Program-made: the position numbers and the translations under genes
Assembly (NCBI GenBank): GCA_030018435.1
Contig: JASEEY010000003.1
Coordinates: 34,950-98,949, forward strand
Reading direction: 5' to 3'
Source of the DNA: Methanocellales archaeon
Lineage (GTDB): Archaea > Halobacteriota > UBA148 > JAUWXC01
DNA length: 64,000 nucleotides
Shown here: piece by piece, positions 39,043 through 50,726 of the stretch
Numbering within the stretch: position 1 is the first letter of the stretch
Layout: each line of letters starts with the position of its first letter
The notes under the pieces: generated by a model
The model's input: the letters and a program-made list of their open reading frames with translations, nothing else
The model's database searches: none
Told to the model about the DNA's origin: nothing

Positions 39043-40050
39043 TCAGACAATCTGCAAGTCCCTTACCATAATCCCCTTTTCAACAACTTCCCCAACGATC
39101 TTTCCACCTGTAATTTTTAATGCGCTCTTCGCATCCTTTTCAGGAAGTACTACCAAAAACCCCATGCCCATATTGAAGGTTTTGTACATCTCTATATCAC
39201 TTATACCTCCTTCTTCTTGCAGAAATTTGAAGATCGGGTGTGGAATTAGCGGATCATCAAAATTAAAACCATGTTTGGTGAGACGTCTCAATTTTAATAA
39301 GCCGCTACCGGTGATGTGCGCCAACCCGTGCACTTCGCACCGTTCCACCAAATCTAATATCTCCATATAGATGCGCGTAGGGGTCAGCAATTCTTCCCCA
39401 ATGCTCTTCTTCGTCGATGTAAATGGATCCTCGTATGAGTATCCGGCGCGTTCGATCACCTTTCTCGCCAGCGTTAGCCCATTGCTATGTATTCCTGAAC
39501 TCGGCAGACCCAAGAGCAAGTCGCCAACCTGGATGCTTTCACCAGTGATTATTCTATCTTTTGGAACGATGCCAACGCAGGTGCCAGCCAAGTCAAATCC
39601 ACTGATGATGTCTGGCAGCGTTGCCATCTCGCCTCCAACGATGGAGATATTTGACATCTCGGCGCCTTTCTGAAGTCCGACGGCGATCTGCTCCACCATG
39701 GATTCGTCGGGTTTTTCCATTGCAAGATAATCCACAAATGCCAGTGGTTCTGCCCCTATTGCCAACAAATCGTTCACGTTCATCGCTATGCAGTCGATGC
39801 CTACGGTATCCCATTTTTTCATCGCATTGGCAACAAGTACTTTGCTCCCAACACCATCCGTGGTCATCGCGAGCGCATATTCGCCCATGTCAATTAACCC
39901 AGCATAGTGCCCTATCTCTACCAAAGGCGCGCCAAATCCTTTTCGCCTGAACCTCAGACGTTTTGCCAGTCTTGCGATACTCCGCTCTTCTTTGGCAATA
40001 TCAACGCCGGCCTTGGCATACGTCATTCCTTCTGAACGATTTTCACTCAT
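39043..40050 (-). CDS. purM: Phosphoribosylformylglycinamidine cyclo-ligase
   Basis: [49 protein letters not shown]. Confidence 0.93.
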   Translation of the reverse strand: MSENRSEGMTYAKAGVDIAKEERSIARLAKRLRFRRKGFGAPLVEIGHYAGLIDMGEYALAMTTDGVGSKVLVANAMKKWDTVGIDCIAMNVNDLLAIGAEPLAFVDYLAMEKPDESMVEQIAVGLQKGAEMSNISIVGGEMATLPDIISGFDLAGTCVGIVPKDRIITGESIQVGDLLLGLPSSGIHSNGLTLARKVIERAGYSYEDPFTSTKKSIGEELLTPTRIYMEILDLVERCEVHGLAHITGSGLLKLRRLTKHGFNFDDPLIPHPIFKFLQEEGGISDIEMYKTFNMGMGFLVVLPEKDAKSALKITGGKIVGEVVEKGIMVRDLQIV

Positions 40051-41456
40051 CGTTCTGCACCTAGGTTGAACTCATCATGTAGCGCTCTCACAGCTTTTTC
40101 CACATCCTTCTCGTTAACGACGAATGAAATGTTCGCCTCGGATGAGCCCTGGGAGATCATCCGCACGTTGGTGCCCACTCCCCCCATGGCAGAGAACACG
40201 CGTCCGGCTACACCAGGGGTGCCAGCCATGCCGGCGCCAACAACAGCGATGGCGCAAACATCTTCATCGTGTGTGATGCTTTTCACGACATCTTCTCTAA
40301 ATTCTGACTTGAGAGTGTTAATCGCCTTGTGCAGACTTGTCTCGTCTACTATTATAGATATGTTCGCCTCGGATGAGCCCTGGGAGATCATCATGACGTT
40401 CACATCTGCCTCAGCGAGTGCTGTGAAAACTCTTGCGGCAACGCCTGGAGTGCCGGCCATGGCAGCGCCACTTATGTTAATCAGTGCAACGTTTTTGATA
40501 ATGGTAACCGCTTTGACTATGTCCCTGATTTCCTCATGAGCTTTTACGATGGTCGTGCCCGGATGCGTAGGGTTAAACGTATTTTTTACCCTAACCGGAA
40601 TTCCTTTTTGGATCGCGGGCTCTATGGTCTTCGGATGAATTACCTTTGCTCCAAAGTAGGAGAGTTCCATTGCCTCTAGATATGATATTACCGGCAACGT
40701 CCGTGCCTCTGGAACGAATTTTGGATCAGCGGTCATGACTCCGTCCACATCGGTCCAGATCCAAATCTCGTCGGCATCTATGGCAGCGCCGATGATGGAT
40801 GCGGTGTAATCAGACCCTCCTCTGCCCAAGGTGGTTATAACTCCGTTTTTGTCGACTGCTATGAAACCAGCTATAACTGGAATAACCTTTTTAGCTTCGA
40901 TCAATGGAAGAAGGCACTTTCTGACCTTATCGTTGGTTATGTCGAACAGAGGTCTTGCATTTTTAAAATTACTGTTGGTTACGATGCCTGCTTCTCCACC
41001 TGTGAGCGATATTGAACCCAGTCCCATGGAGCGCATCGCACCCGAGAGTATCGGCGCTGAGAACTTCTCCCCAAACGATGAGATGTAATCGTGCGACCGA
41101 TCGGTCAGCTCTCTCAAGTGACTTATGCTGATCAGGGATTTTCTCAGGTCATCGAGCTCGAGGTTTAGCTCTTCAATCACTTTTTTTGCTATCTCCTTAT
41201 CACCAATGGCTTCTTTTGTAGCATCGTGATGTCGTTTGGCAAGTCTTTTTATGAACAAATCGATCTCTGCTACATACCCTTTCTCAGATGCTTTTTTTGC
41301 CTCTTTTTCCAGCTCATCTGTAACACCAGACAGCGCCGATACTACGGCGACGATCTCGTTCTTGTCATTATAAAAGCCCTTAATGAGCGATGCTACATTT
41401 TTTATCCTTAAGCCATCGGCAACAGAGGTTCCACCGAATTTCATCACGAGTTTCAT
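40047..41456 (-). CDS. lysC: Aspartate kinase with two ACT domains
   Basis: [33 protein letters not shown]; paired ACT repeats; start at internal ATG. Confidence 0.92.
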   Translation of the reverse strand: MKLVMKFGGTSVADGLRIKNVASLIKGFYNDKNEIVAVVSALSGVTDELEKEAKKASEKGYVAEIDLFIKRLAKRHHDATKEAIGDKEIAKKVIEELNLELDDLRKSLISISHLRELTDRSHDYISSFGEKFSAPILSGAMRSMGLGSISLTGGEAGIVTNSNFKNARPLFDITNDKVRKCLLPLIEAKKVIPVIAGFIAVDKNGVITTLGRGGSDYTASIIGAAIDADEIWIWTDVDGVMTADPKFVPEARTLPVISYLEAMELSYFGAKVIHPKTIEPAIQKGIPVRVKNTFNPTHPGTTIVKAHEEIRDIVKAVTIIKNVALINISGAAMAGTPGVAARVFTALAEADVNVMMISQGSSEANISIIVDETSLHKAINTLKSEFREDVVKSITHDEDVCAIAVVGAGMAGTPGVAGRVFSAMGGVGTNVRMISQGSSEANISFVVNEKDVEKAVRALHDEFNLGAER

Positions 41457-41511
41457 GGGCATCACTTTACGGTAGTAATACGTGCCCCTTAACAATATAA
41501 ATGGTGCGGAT

Positions 41512-42138
41512 TTAGAAGGAAAGATATGGTACAACTTTAATGAACGCCCATGTCAGCATGCCAAAAGACGCTAGCAGTATGAGCAGATATGCCTTTTTAC
41601 TCCAGTAAAGGACCTTTCTTCCGTCCAAGACGCTTATTGGAAGCACGTTAAAAGCGGCGATGAACACATTGATAACAAACCCGTAGGCTCCTATTTCACG
41701 AATTAAACCCGTTCCTGTCAAAAGCGGCAGAAACAACGGCGCGAGCAATAGATTCATGATCGGCCCCGCAACTGCAATTTTTCCATTTTGCTTGGGCGTT
41801 ATGTGCGGACCGAATATCATAACCGCGCCAGGCGCAGCAAATACAATCCCAGCCACGTATGCAAATAGAATTGCGAACATCAGCATAGGAGGGCTCATCC
41901 TGAATTCTGCCCAACACCCGTACATCTGCGCAATGACCTTATGCGCCATTTCATGCAGTAAAAATGCAATGCCCACGGTGAATAGCGCTAGTATCATCGG
42001 TCTTATCAGGTCAAATGGAGATGGCCCTCCATACATCCACTCTTCGCGTGCGAACAGAATCGCAAATGCGAGGGATATCGCCACCCACGCGATTATAAGA
42101 TGCTTGATCTCCGTCTCACTTGTTCTTATTTGAATCAT
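41512..42138 (-). CDS. Site-2 protease-family (M50) membrane metalloprotease
   Basis: FLLHEMAHKVIAQMYG HExxH; NVLPISVLDGRKVLYW. Confidence 0.75.
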   Translation of the reverse strand: MIQIRTSETEIKHLIIAWVAISLAFAILFAREEWMYGGPSPFDLIRPMILALFTVGIAFLLHEMAHKVIAQMYGCWAEFRMSPPMLMFAILFAYVAGIVFAAPGAVMIFGPHITPKQNGKIAVAGPIMNLLLAPLFLPLLTGTGLIREIGAYGFVINVFIAAFNVLPISVLDGRKVLYWSKKAYLLILLASFGMLTWAFIKVVPYLSF

Positions 42139-42146
42139 GCTTCCTC

Positions 42147-43292
42147 TTAAAGTCGTATTCCTGTCAAATTAAATACAAACCATGCCCCTACAAACGTTCC
42201 GATGATGCTTCCTATATTAGCTAGCGCTGCCACAAGGATCACCCTGAACAATCGGTTCTTCATAAGTTCGCCGAAGGTTTCGATATTTGTCAGAGCGACC
42301 AAATCCTCGCCGGTAGGTTTCCTCACCCATGCTTCCACCAGTCCGGCAAACCATCCTGCCGCGAGGAAGGGATTAAGCGAGGTCAGCCATGCCACACTGA
42401 ACGCGGTAAGAATTGAAAACGGATGGCCTCTTGCCAGCGCCGCACCAGCCCCGCTGAGTACGCCATTTATGACAAACCAATACCCAAGGGCGAGAAGTAA
42501 GGTATGAGTAGATGCCCCTGAAAGGGCTAAAAGCGCAAAGATCGTCGCAATGAGCGCTATGGTGGCTATTCCAAAAACCTTCGCCATGTTAATCCTTTTC
42601 CTTGGGAGGCGTACCAATTCCCCCAATGGTGGAATCACCTCTGGTTGAGAGAGAAATTTCTGAACTCCTTCTCTGTGCCCTGCTCCTATTACAGCAACGA
42701 CCTTACCCTTTTTGGCTAAGTTCAATAGATTGCCTGCAATGTATGCATCCCTCTCATCCACGAGGGTCTTTGCAGCACCGGGCGAGAATTGTCTGAGTTC
42801 AGAGATGAGGCGAGTTACTACATCCTCATCCGTGATCGTTTCTATATCGATTTCCTCTTTCCCAGAGCCGAGAAATGTGCTGATGAATGCAAGAAGCATC
42901 TTTAGTTTTTCAACAACTCCCATTCTGCTCCAGAAGCGCTGTAGCGTTACCTGAATATCCCTGTCTACGAGCGCTATTTTAGCGCCAACCTCCTCGGCCT
43001 TGTTGATAGCAGCCAACATCTCTGCCCCGGGTTTTATACCAATATCGGCGCCAATCTTCTTCTGCGTCCAAGCGAGAAGCCACTGAGCAAGGAAGAGGTA
43101 AGGTCCTTCGCCTTTTAGCAAATCCTTTATCGATAATTGTGTTGGAGGCGCACCCTTAAGTGCCCGATATCTTCTGGGGCATAACTCTACTGCAACTATG
43201 TCCGGCTTTTCACGTGCGATGACAGAATCTACCTCTGCTATACTCTTACCAGAAACGTGCGCAGTGCCTACGATGACTATCTCATTATTCAT
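42147..43292 (-). CDS. TraB-family membrane protein
   Basis: VIVGTAHVSGKSIAEVDSVIAREKPDIVAVELCPRRYRAL; VIGAGHREGV. Confidence 0.85.
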   Translation of the reverse strand: MNNEIVIVGTAHVSGKSIAEVDSVIAREKPDIVAVELCPRRYRALKGAPPTQLSIKDLLKGEGPYLFLAQWLLAWTQKKIGADIGIKPGAEMLAAINKAEEVGAKIALVDRDIQVTLQRFWSRMGVVEKLKMLLAFISTFLGSGKEEIDIETITDEDVVTRLISELRQFSPGAAKTLVDERDAYIAGNLLNLAKKGKVVAVIGAGHREGVQKFLSQPEVIPPLGELVRLPRKRINMAKVFGIATIALIATIFALLALSGASTHTLLLALGYWFVINGVLSGAGAALARGHPFSILTAFSVAWLTSLNPFLAAGWFAGLVEAWVRKPTGEDLVALTNIETFGELMKNRLFRVILVAALANIGSIIGTFVGAWFVFNLTGIRL

Positions 43293-43301
43293 AAAACATA
43301 C

Positions 43302-44384
43302 CTATTCTCGCAGGAGTTGGATCGATCGTATCAGGTCTGTTCTGGAGACGATTCCCACCATAGCTCCATCCTCCATGACCAGTACTCTGCCAATATTCCT
43401 TTGAGACATCATCTTTAGTGCATTAATGGCATCATCGTCAGGCGCAACCGATATAATTTTTTTGGTCATAACGTCGCCTACTAATGTCTTGCCTCTCTGC
43501 TCTATGGGGACTTGTCGTACATCTGAGAAGGTCACAACTCCTCGCAATCTACCATCAACCACCGGATATCCCATATGCTTCTCCATGAACATCAGTTCGG
43601 CCAACTCACTGACCGTCATGGTGGGCGGTACGGATATCACGTTTTTTGTCATGATGTCCCTAACCTTAACGCCCTCTAATGTTACGGTAATCTCCGTGGT
43701 TTTTTCCTCTTCGGAGGCGCCGATGTAAACAAAAAATGCAATCAAGATGAGGATTGGACTAAGTATCAAAAAACCGAAGACGCCCATTGCGAATGCAAAC
43801 GTCTTTCCGATGTATACCGCTTTACGTGTTGCCTCCATATATGGCATTTGTCTTGCAAGATATGCCCTTAGTATTCGCCCACCATCCATTGGGAATGCCG
43901 GGATGAGATTAAATCCACATAGGATCACATTCAGGAGGCCCAAAACAAAGACAAGTTGTGTTACAGGAGACTCGGCCCAGATGGGTTTTAGTAACAAATA
44001 TATGAGTAAGAATGCCACTCCCAGCGCAAAACTCACACCTGGCCCGCTCATCGCCATCTTCAATTCGATTTTAGGATCTCGCGGAACCTCCTCCATCGAT
44101 GCCACCCCGCCGAATAGCAGCAACGTAATGCTCCTGATCTTGGTGCCATATTTCATCGCTACATATGAGTGCCCCAACTCATGGAGTAGAACGCAAGCGA
44201 ATAACGCTACTGCGGCAAGTGTGCCAAATGCATATCGTACTATCGTAGATTCTACTTCTACAAAACCATACGGTGCCGGACTGCTCGCGAATACCAGCGC
44301 AAATACAGGTAAGATCAATAAGAACGTAATATGAAGCTTGATCGGGATGCCCATTATTTTTCCAATTTGAATCGACGTTTTCAT
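43302..44384 (-). CDS. Site-2 protease (M50) with C-terminal CBS domain pair
   Basis: VLLHELGHSYVAMKYG; NLIPAFPMDGGRILRAYLA; two CBS motifs (VRDIMTKNVISV; VGDVMTKKIISV). Confidence 0.88.
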   Translation of the reverse strand: MKTSIQIGKIMGIPIKLHITFLLILPVFALVFASSPAPYGFVEVESTIVRYAFGTLAAVALFACVLLHELGHSYVAMKYGTKIRSITLLLFGGVASMEEVPRDPKIELKMAMSGPGVSFALGVAFLLIYLLLKPIWAESPVTQLVFVLGLLNVILCGFNLIPAFPMDGGRILRAYLARQMPYMEATRKAVYIGKTFAFAMGVFGFLILSPILILIAFFVYIGASEEEKTTEITVTLEGVKVRDIMTKNVISVPPTMTVSELAELMFMEKHMGYPVVDGRLRGVVTFSDVRQVPIEQRGKTLVGDVMTKKIISVAPDDDAINALKMMSQRNIGRVLVMEDGAMVGIVSRTDLIRSIQLLRE

Positions 44385-44453
44385 TTTCCCATACCTAATA
44401 ATCCAATAAACTATATATCTTCTTAGTTCAGATAGAGGGTAGAGGAATTTGAT

Positions 44454-44732
44454 ATGAGGGCAGAGCTAACATCACTACTTGATTTGAACGTTTATACAGA
44501 CAGAGGGAAGTATGTTGGAAAAGTCAACGACGCTGTGCTCGATGCTAACGAGAAAAAAATAACCGGTCTGGCGGTCTCCAATCTAAATCCAGATCTGTTT
44601 GATGTCCAGAGCAAAGGCATCATAATCCCATACCGATGGGTAATATCTGTAGGAGATGTCGTTGTAATAAAACAGGTGGCCAGTTATTTCAAAGAGAAAG
44701 TCGTAGAAAAGGTGGAAGAGCCCCCAAGGTAA
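44454..44732 (+). CDS. PRC-barrel domain protein
   Basis: LTSLLDLNVYTDRGKYVGKVNDAVLDANEKKITGLAV. Confidence 0.8.
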   Translation: MRAELTSLLDLNVYTDRGKYVGKVNDAVLDANEKKITGLAVSNLNPDLFDVQSKGIIIPYRWVISVGDVVVIKQVASYFKEKVVEKVEEPPR

Positions 44733-44733
44733 C

Positions 44734-45483
44734 ATGGCTTCCCCAAAAGTGATGAAACAGCGGGAGATTTTTTCAGGCATTAAGGCGACACCTCCGATCG
44801 CCATCAGGGCGGATGGGAGAAATTTCAAAACGATTCTGAAACGTCTGAATTGTCAAAAACCATATGATAAGACCTTCGCGGCTGCTATGGCAGATTCAGC
44901 TGAGCACCTAATGAAGGAGAGCGGTCTTAATCCGAGATTCGCCTACACGTTTTCAGATGAGATCAACGCGTTTTTTCTCGAACTCCCGTTTCAAGGGCGC
45001 ATTGAGAAACTGGATTCTATCGTCTCTTCTTTCTTGGCCAGCGCGCTGACGTTGGCGCTGGATGTGCATCTCCCCATATCCTTCGATGCCAGGGTCATTC
45101 CACTCTCGAAGGAGGGTATTTACGATTACCTAGAGTGGCGTCAGGCAGAAGCATGGAGAAATCACGTGCACTCATATGGATATTACACATTGCTGAATGA
45201 AGGCATGTCTAGGAGAGCGGCTGCATCGAAGCTGGCTGGTATGAGCTCGCAAGAGATACATGATATGCTATTCAAAAAAGGTGTCAATCTAACCAAGACG
45301 CCGACGTGGCAGCGGCGCGGCATTTTGATACTGAAAAAGACATATATGAAGCCTGGATACGATCCAAAGAAGGGCACAAAAGTGGTAACTAAAAGAAGTC
45401 AAATCACCCAAGATTGGGAACTACCACTTTTCAGTTCCAAGGAAGGGGGAAAGTTGATCGGTAGGTTACTGGTAGAGACGTGA
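44734..45483 (+). CDS. tRNA(His) guanylyltransferase-like 3'-5' polymerase
   Basis: PIAIRADGRNFKTILKRL; ARFAYTFSDEINAFF. Confidence 0.8.
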   Translation: MASPKVMKQREIFSGIKATPPIAIRADGRNFKTILKRLNCQKPYDKTFAAAMADSAEHLMKESGLNPRFAYTFSDEINAFFLELPFQGRIEKLDSIVSSFLASALTLALDVHLPISFDARVIPLSKEGIYDYLEWRQAEAWRNHVHSYGYYTLLNEGMSRRAAASKLAGMSSQEIHDMLFKKGVNLTKTPTWQRRGILILKKTYMKPGYDPKKGTKVVTKRSQITQDWELPLFSSKEGGKLIGRLLVET

Positions 45484-45738
45484 TCGCACTGCAACGCGCC
45501 TCAACTCTATGTTCCAAGTAGTAGCATTGGAGTAACTCCACCGCTCTATTTTGAGTTTTGGGTATATCTTAGAGAGAACGCCAAGGTTGACGCCTACCTC
45601 TCTGGGAGTCAGACCTAAGTCACGTGCGATGTGTTTGGCTTTAAAAAAGCGCTTACCACGTCTCACATATTTGAGCAAGTAGTCGATTATTCTTTGTTGC
45701 GTTTTGTTGTATATCTTGCTCATGCGTGCTTTGCTCAT
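45466..45738 (-). CDS. Small winged-helix protein
   Basis: KAKHIARDLGLTPREVGVNLGVLSK. Confidence 0.6.
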   Translation of the reverse strand: MSKARMSKIYNKTQQRIIDYLLKYVRRGKRFFKAKHIARDLGLTPREVGVNLGVLSKIYPKLKIERWSYSNATTWNIELRRVAVRSRLYQ

Positions 45739-45799
45739 GCCATCCCCTTTAGTGATTTACCGATTTACCACTCCAGATATATAGGTGTTGCGCACCGTG

Positions 45800-47329
45800 C
45801 TACTCTTTCTCCTTCTCGACGCCGACCACAGCGAAAAATCGCTTCATCACAGCCTCTTCAGCCAAACGCATAAGCGTTTGCTTGTCCTTTACGCCGCTGA
45901 ACATACCTAATGGGATTTGCGCTGCTCCCGCAGTGGTATGACCTCCTGCTGAACCAATTTCGCCAAAAGCCTTGTCCATGATGTCCCCAATGTTCAATCG
46001 TATGTCCTTGCTCCTGCCAGAGATGTAAATCTTATCTTCGCCAAGCCCGAACACGATGGCGGTGGTTATGCCCTCCAGACCCAATAAGTGATCCGCTGCT
46101 TGTGGAATCGCATCCCTGTCCATTATTGGCCCTACGTTTGAAATGAGATAACTCCCCTTGATGCGCCTGTTCTTGATTGCCTCGCCCAAAATGTCCAGCG
46201 TTTCAGCGGACATTGACGGTGCTCCTATCTGATCCAGTATATCGTGATCCACTAGCGGGTATAGAAATGCTGCTGCATTTAAATCAGCTGGATCTACGCC
46301 TCTTCTAAACTCCCGCGTGTCTGTTCTGATACCATAAAGCAGCGCGGTTGCAACCTCCTTGCTGATTGATATATCCAGATCTCGCAGATAGCTGGTCATT
46401 ATGGTCGCCGTCGAGCCCATGTTTGGTCGAACGTCCCAGTATTGAGCGGTGCGCTTTTCGGCCTCAGCGGGATGGTGGTCTATCACGATTTCCACCTCGG
46501 CGCCCTCTGGCAGTGCGTTATTCACGCCAGGGATGGCAACATCGACGAGTGCTATCATATCGAATTCATCTAAATTGACTTCTTCCGTTTGCCGCAGTGG
46601 AATATTAAGTAGGTTCACAAGCGCACGGTTCTCTTGGTGACCTATCTCTCCGCGATATATCACCTCTGCATCTACGCCAACATGCGCCGCCATGTATTTC
46701 AAGGCCAGCCCACTTGCAATCGCATCTGGATCCGGATTGTCATGAATGATGATTCCCAACTTCTTCTTTCCAACGCTTTTTATCAGTTTAAGCAATTCCC
46801 GTCCATGCCTGACCGATTCTACCCTCTCCAAATATCTCACAGCGGTATCCGCTATAACCGATGATGGCAAAAAGACCATGTCAGCGCCAGCACTTTCTAA
46901 TTCCTCTTTTGTTACGGGATCTGCTGCCCGCACTACTGTGAGAATGTTGGGAACTGTTTTTTTAATTATTTTGAGTGCTTCTTTATTTGCTTTGACATCT
47001 GGGCTGAGGATTATCACTGCATTCAGTTTGTCTAAATGAGCCTTCTTCAAGGTCTTTGGGTCGCTGATGTCACCCGGTATCGCCTCAAAGTTTTGATCCC
47101 TGAGCGTCTCAACCCGCTTGGCATCGCTATCGACGATGACAAATTCTTTGCCTTCTTGTTTTAGTTCGTTGGCAACCGCGAAACCCATACTACCGCAGCC
47201 AAGGATGGCATAGGTAGGTTTAGTTTTTGGCTTCGCCATTTTCTTGCTTTTTCCTTTTACCTTGCTCACATTTTCAGGAGTAATGAAACTTCCTCCACGT
47301 TCAGCGCGTCCATCAACGAAGTCATTCAT
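45800..47329 (-). CDS. TrkA-N/RCK domain fused to DHH-DHHA1 phosphoesterase
   Basis: YAILGCGSMGFAVANEL Rossmann; HDNPDPDAIASGLALKYM, VIDHHPAE, GIRTDTREF, GGHTTAGAAQIPLG. Confidence 0.88.
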   Translation of the reverse strand: MNDFVDGRAERGGSFITPENVSKVKGKSKKMAKPKTKPTYAILGCGSMGFAVANELKQEGKEFVIVDSDAKRVETLRDQNFEAIPGDISDPKTLKKAHLDKLNAVIILSPDVKANKEALKIIKKTVPNILTVVRAADPVTKEELESAGADMVFLPSSVIADTAVRYLERVESVRHGRELLKLIKSVGKKKLGIIIHDNPDPDAIASGLALKYMAAHVGVDAEVIYRGEIGHQENRALVNLLNIPLRQTEEVNLDEFDMIALVDVAIPGVNNALPEGAEVEIVIDHHPAEAEKRTAQYWDVRPNMGSTATIMTSYLRDLDISISKEVATALLYGIRTDTREFRRGVDPADLNAAAFLYPLVDHDILDQIGAPSMSAETLDILGEAIKNRRIKGSYLISNVGPIMDRDAIPQAADHLLGLEGITTAIVFGLGEDKIYISGRSKDIRLNIGDIMDKAFGEIGSAGGHTTAGAAQIPLGMFSGVKDKQTLMRLAEEAVMKRFFAVVGVEKEKE

Positions 47330-47404
47330 CTTTTTTTGGTCTATATTAAAGCTATTGCTATTCTCCCACAACATATATAACGACAGAAAATACATTTTAA
47401 GGAG

Positions 47405-47526
47405 GGCCGGTAGCTTAGTCAGGCAGAGCGATGGGCTCTTAACAAACTTTTAAAAAAGTTTGATCAAAACTACCTTTTGATTGAGGAGAGACCCATAGGT
47501 CAGGGGTTCAAATCCCTTCCGGCCCG
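47405..47526 (+). tRNA. tRNA-Lys(CTT) with intron of about 48 nt at canonical position 37/38
   Basis: GGGCCGG/CCGGCCC acceptor, ATGGG-CTCTTA[intron 47443-47490]A-CCCAT anticodon arm, CAGGGGTTCAAATCCCTT T-arm. Confidence 0.9.
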
Positions 47527-47604
47527 CTATATAGTATATACGACGATGCCTAATGGCGAGTCAACTACCCATGGTATTTACAAACCAAAAACCCACAGCA
47601 TCGC

Positions 47605-47895
47605 TCAGCTGGAGCGATTTAGAAAAATCTCAATGGAGGAAACGTTGATCTTGTCGCCCTTCTCCCCCTCTAGCTCTTCAGTTCCGATTTTAATGTCTTT
47701 GACTTTCACGTCCTGTATGAATCGGTTTCTTACTACTTCAGCGGTATCAACTGCCCTCGAAATCGCTCTACCTCTTGCTTTAATGGTGACGTCCTTTGCC
47801 CCATCATTGAACTGCGTCACAGCCGCTAACACGTAATTCATCACAGGTTTGTTCCCGACATATATTATGTTGTCTTCGAGTTTATCTTTTGCCAT
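47605..47895 (-). CDS. albA: Alba chromatin protein
   Basis: [59 protein letters not shown]. Confidence 0.93.
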   Translation of the reverse strand: MAKDKLEDNIIYVGNKPVMNYVLAAVTQFNDGAKDVTIKARGRAISRAVDTAEVVRNRFIQDVKVKDIKIGTEELEGEKGDKINVSSIEIFLNRSS

Positions 47896-48026
47896 GTCCG
47901 ACCTCCTTGGGTTAACTAATTGATGTCGTTATTATTAAGTTTTTCTCATTCAAACTTATATGTTTAGACCAAAAAGAACTTGATATAATAAAACCCTCTT
48001 AAAAAGTTGATACAGGAGATGTAGCG

Positions 48027-49031
48027 ATGAGCGTAACAATCGTGGTAGGCGGATTTTTTGGGGATGAGGGGAAAGGAAAGATCGTAGCACACATAGCTCA
48101 TAGGGATAAACCCTCTATAATTGCAAGGGGCGGTGTAGGGCCAAACGCAGGACATACCGTCAAGAAGGGCAAGGAAATGCACGGTGTTAGGATGATCCCA
48201 TCAGGTTTTATCTATAAAGATGCACGACTGCTGATCGGTGCTGGCGTTTTAGTCGACCCACACGTATTGCTGCGCGAAATTTCGGAGTTGGGGGTCGAGG
48301 GTAGAATTGGTGTCGATTGTCGTTGCCCCATCATCGAGGAAAAACACATTGAAGAAGACAAAGGAACTGCACGACTGGCGGACGTGATTGGGACCACAGG
48401 CACTGGTTGTGGGCCCGCCAACAAGGACAGAGTGATGAGATGTGCACGACAGGCGAAGGACATAGACATGTTGAAGGATTATATCACAGATGTGGCCCTG
48501 GAAGTCAATGAAGCACTAGATGCAGGACAAACGATAACCATTGAAGGGTCTCAAGGATTCGGTATATCGCTTTTTTACGGCACGTATCCCTACGTGACAT
48601 CCAAAGATACCTCTGCTTCTCAGATAGCAGCAGATGTAGGCGTTGGTCCCACTAGAATAGATGATGTGGTCGTCGTGTACAAAGCCTTTCCAACGCGAGT
48701 GGGTGCAGGAGAGTTTCCAACCGAGATGAGTCTAGAGGAGGCGAAACGCTTGGGCATCGAGGAATTTGGCACCGTAACAGGACGTCCGAGGCGTATTGGA
48801 CGATGGGATGGAAAAATGGCACGGTATTCTGCCATGGTCAACGGCGCGACGCAGGCAGCGCTAACGGGTTTGGATAAGCTTGACCCCTCGTGCAGGGGCG
48901 TTACCGATTACGATAAACTCAGCAATACTGTTAAAGAATTCGTGCACAAGGCTGAACAAGATATCGGTGTTCCGATCACAATTTTATCCACAGGTCCAGA
49001 GATGTCGGAAACAATAGATCTGCGAAGGTGA
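48027..49031 (+). CDS. purA: Adenylosuccinate synthetase
   Basis: [40 protein letters not shown]. Confidence 0.93.
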   Translation: MSVTIVVGGFFGDEGKGKIVAHIAHRDKPSIIARGGVGPNAGHTVKKGKEMHGVRMIPSGFIYKDARLLIGAGVLVDPHVLLREISELGVEGRIGVDCRCPIIEEKHIEEDKGTARLADVIGTTGTGCGPANKDRVMRCARQAKDIDMLKDYITDVALEVNEALDAGQTITIEGSQGFGISLFYGTYPYVTSKDTSASQIAADVGVGPTRIDDVVVVYKAFPTRVGAGEFPTEMSLEEAKRLGIEEFGTVTGRPRRIGRWDGKMARYSAMVNGATQAALTGLDKLDPSCRGVTDYDKLSNTVKEFVHKAEQDIGVPITILSTGPEMSETIDLRR

Positions 49032-49043
49032 GGCTGAGTTAAT

Positions 49044-49457
49044 ATGCCGGACCTAGGATCTAAAAAACTATTGATAGTCATAGGAGCAATTCTAATATTG
49101 GGTAGTGGTACTGCAGGATGGTTATCGCACATTTCGGTCTTGACAAATAAAAGTGAGTATTCTGTCGGAGACGGTATTGATATCACGATCAAAAACACCG
49201 GGCTATGGTACACGTATGGAGTACCATCTATTGCCGTGTATGATAGCGAGGGCAACAAGATATATGAAGATGTGCCCTTCAACTTTTCTGGTGCTTTTCC
49301 CTCGCAAATCATCGCTACATTTTATTGGATTCCATCGGAAAAGGGCACGTATAAAATCGTGGCAAGAATTTATATCATAAGACGTGGAACCGAAGTCAGC
49401 ACGGGGCTAGGCGGACTGAACAGGCTAGAAGCTGAGACGTTCGTCGATGTAGTGTGA
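49044..49457 (+). CDS. Hypothetical membrane-anchored/exported protein
   Basis: N-terminal hydrophobic segment LLIVIGAILILGSGTAGWL, beta-rich remainder. Confidence 0.55.
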   Translation: MPDLGSKKLLIVIGAILILGSGTAGWLSHISVLTNKSEYSVGDGIDITIKNTGLWYTYGVPSIAVYDSEGNKIYEDVPFNFSGAFPSQIIATFYWIPSEKGTYKIVARIYIIRRGTEVSTGLGGLNRLEAETFVDVV

Positions 49458-50726
49458 GTGAGAAGGATGAAAATGAATCTGCTTGACGTTGCAGCTAAGG
49501 TCTTAGACCAAGGACCGATTTGTGACAACTGTCTGGGGCGGCAGTTTGCCAAATTGTCGACCGGATTGAGCAACAAAGAGAGGGGTGCAGCAATCAGAAC
49601 GGTTCTGGCGATGTTTAGAGATCAGGAGATGTATAAAGCTAAGAAATGTTGGGTCTGTAACGGACTATTTGATGCCTTAGACGTCTGGACTCAGAGGGCG
49701 ATAAATGCCCTTTCAGATTATGAATATGACACATTCCTTGTGGGCACCAAGGTGTCTGGATTGGTTGCTGAGAATGAGGAGATTTTGTGGGCAGAATCGG
49801 GCACAACTCATGCAGAACCACTCAAGTCAGAGTTGAACAGGGAAGTAGGAAAATTGATTCAGTCCCAAACAGGTAAAGAAGTTAACTTTGAACGACCGGA
49901 CATAGTCGTCACGCTCGATTTAGCTGAGAATAAAGTCAAATTGCAGGTTAACCCGATATTCATCTATGGGAAGTATAGAAAATTGATCAGAGGGATTCCA
50001 CAGACTATATGGTTCTGTCCCCAGTGCGAGGGCAGGGGGTGCGAGAGCTGCAAGTATACCGGAAAAATGTACCAGACGTCGATAGCAGAGCTGATCACCC
50101 CCCCTGTTATTAAATTATCTGGCGGGAGGGGTGTCGTTTTCCATGGCGCTGGCAGGGAAGACATAGATGCGCGCATGTTAGGAACTGGCAGACCTTTCGT
50201 GTTAGAAGTTAAAGAGCCGATGCGCAGGCATTTTGATCTGGTCAAGCTGAGAGACGAGATCAATAAGCATGCAAAGGACAAAATTAAGGTTCGCAATCTA
50301 AAGTTCGTAGATAAGGAAGCGGTTGAAGCCGTCAAGAGCGGATATGCGGATAAAGTTTATAGGTTTGGAATCATATTTAAAAAAGCCATCCCACGAGAAA
50401 AGCTTGAAGCTGCGCTGGATAAATTAACCAAAACTGCCATCAAACAAAGGACCCCGCTAAGAGTAGCACATCGAAGAGCGGATAAAATCAGAATAAAGAG
50501 GGTACGCTCAGCAACGCTCAAAGCCATGAGCAATAATAGGGCAACCATATATATTGAGTGCGAGGGCGGGCTATATGGCAAGGAACTGATATCTGGCGAC
50601 AATGGAAGGACGAAACCAAGTCTTTCTGAGTTGGTGGGAACAGATGCGCAGGTATTGGAGTTAGACGTTATGGAGGTCAAGGAGGCATCACATGCCAGGC
50701 TCACGAGGAACAAGGAGAAAAAGTAG
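49458..50726 (+). CDS. pus10: tRNA pseudouridine synthase Pus10
   Basis: [13 protein letters not shown]; CxxC motifs; [32 protein letters not shown]. Confidence 0.9.
   Translation: MRRMKMNLLDVAAKVLDQGPICDNCLGRQFAKLSTGLSNKERGAAIRTVLAMFRDQEMYKAKKCWVCNGLFDALDVWTQRAINALSDYEYDTFLVGTKVSGLVAENEEILWAESGTTHAEPLKSELNREVGKLIQSQTGKEVNFERPDIVVTLDLAENKVKLQVNPIFIYGKYRKLIRGIPQTIWFCPQCEGRGCESCKYTGKMYQTSIAELITPPVIKLSGGRGVVFHGAGREDIDARMLGTGRPFVLEVKEPMRRHFDLVKLRDEINKHAKDKIKVRNLKFVDKEAVEAVKSGYADKVYRFGIIFKKAIPREKLEAALDKLTKTAIKQRTPLRVAHRRADKIRIKRVRSATLKAMSNNRATIYIECEGGLYGKELISGDNGRTKPSLSELVGTDAQVLELDVMEVKEASHARLTRNKEKK

Noticed and set aside
39005-39370. Possible gene or fusion at the ZPR1-purM junction
   Set aside because: The + frame overlaps the purM 3' end antisense with no recognisable motifs.
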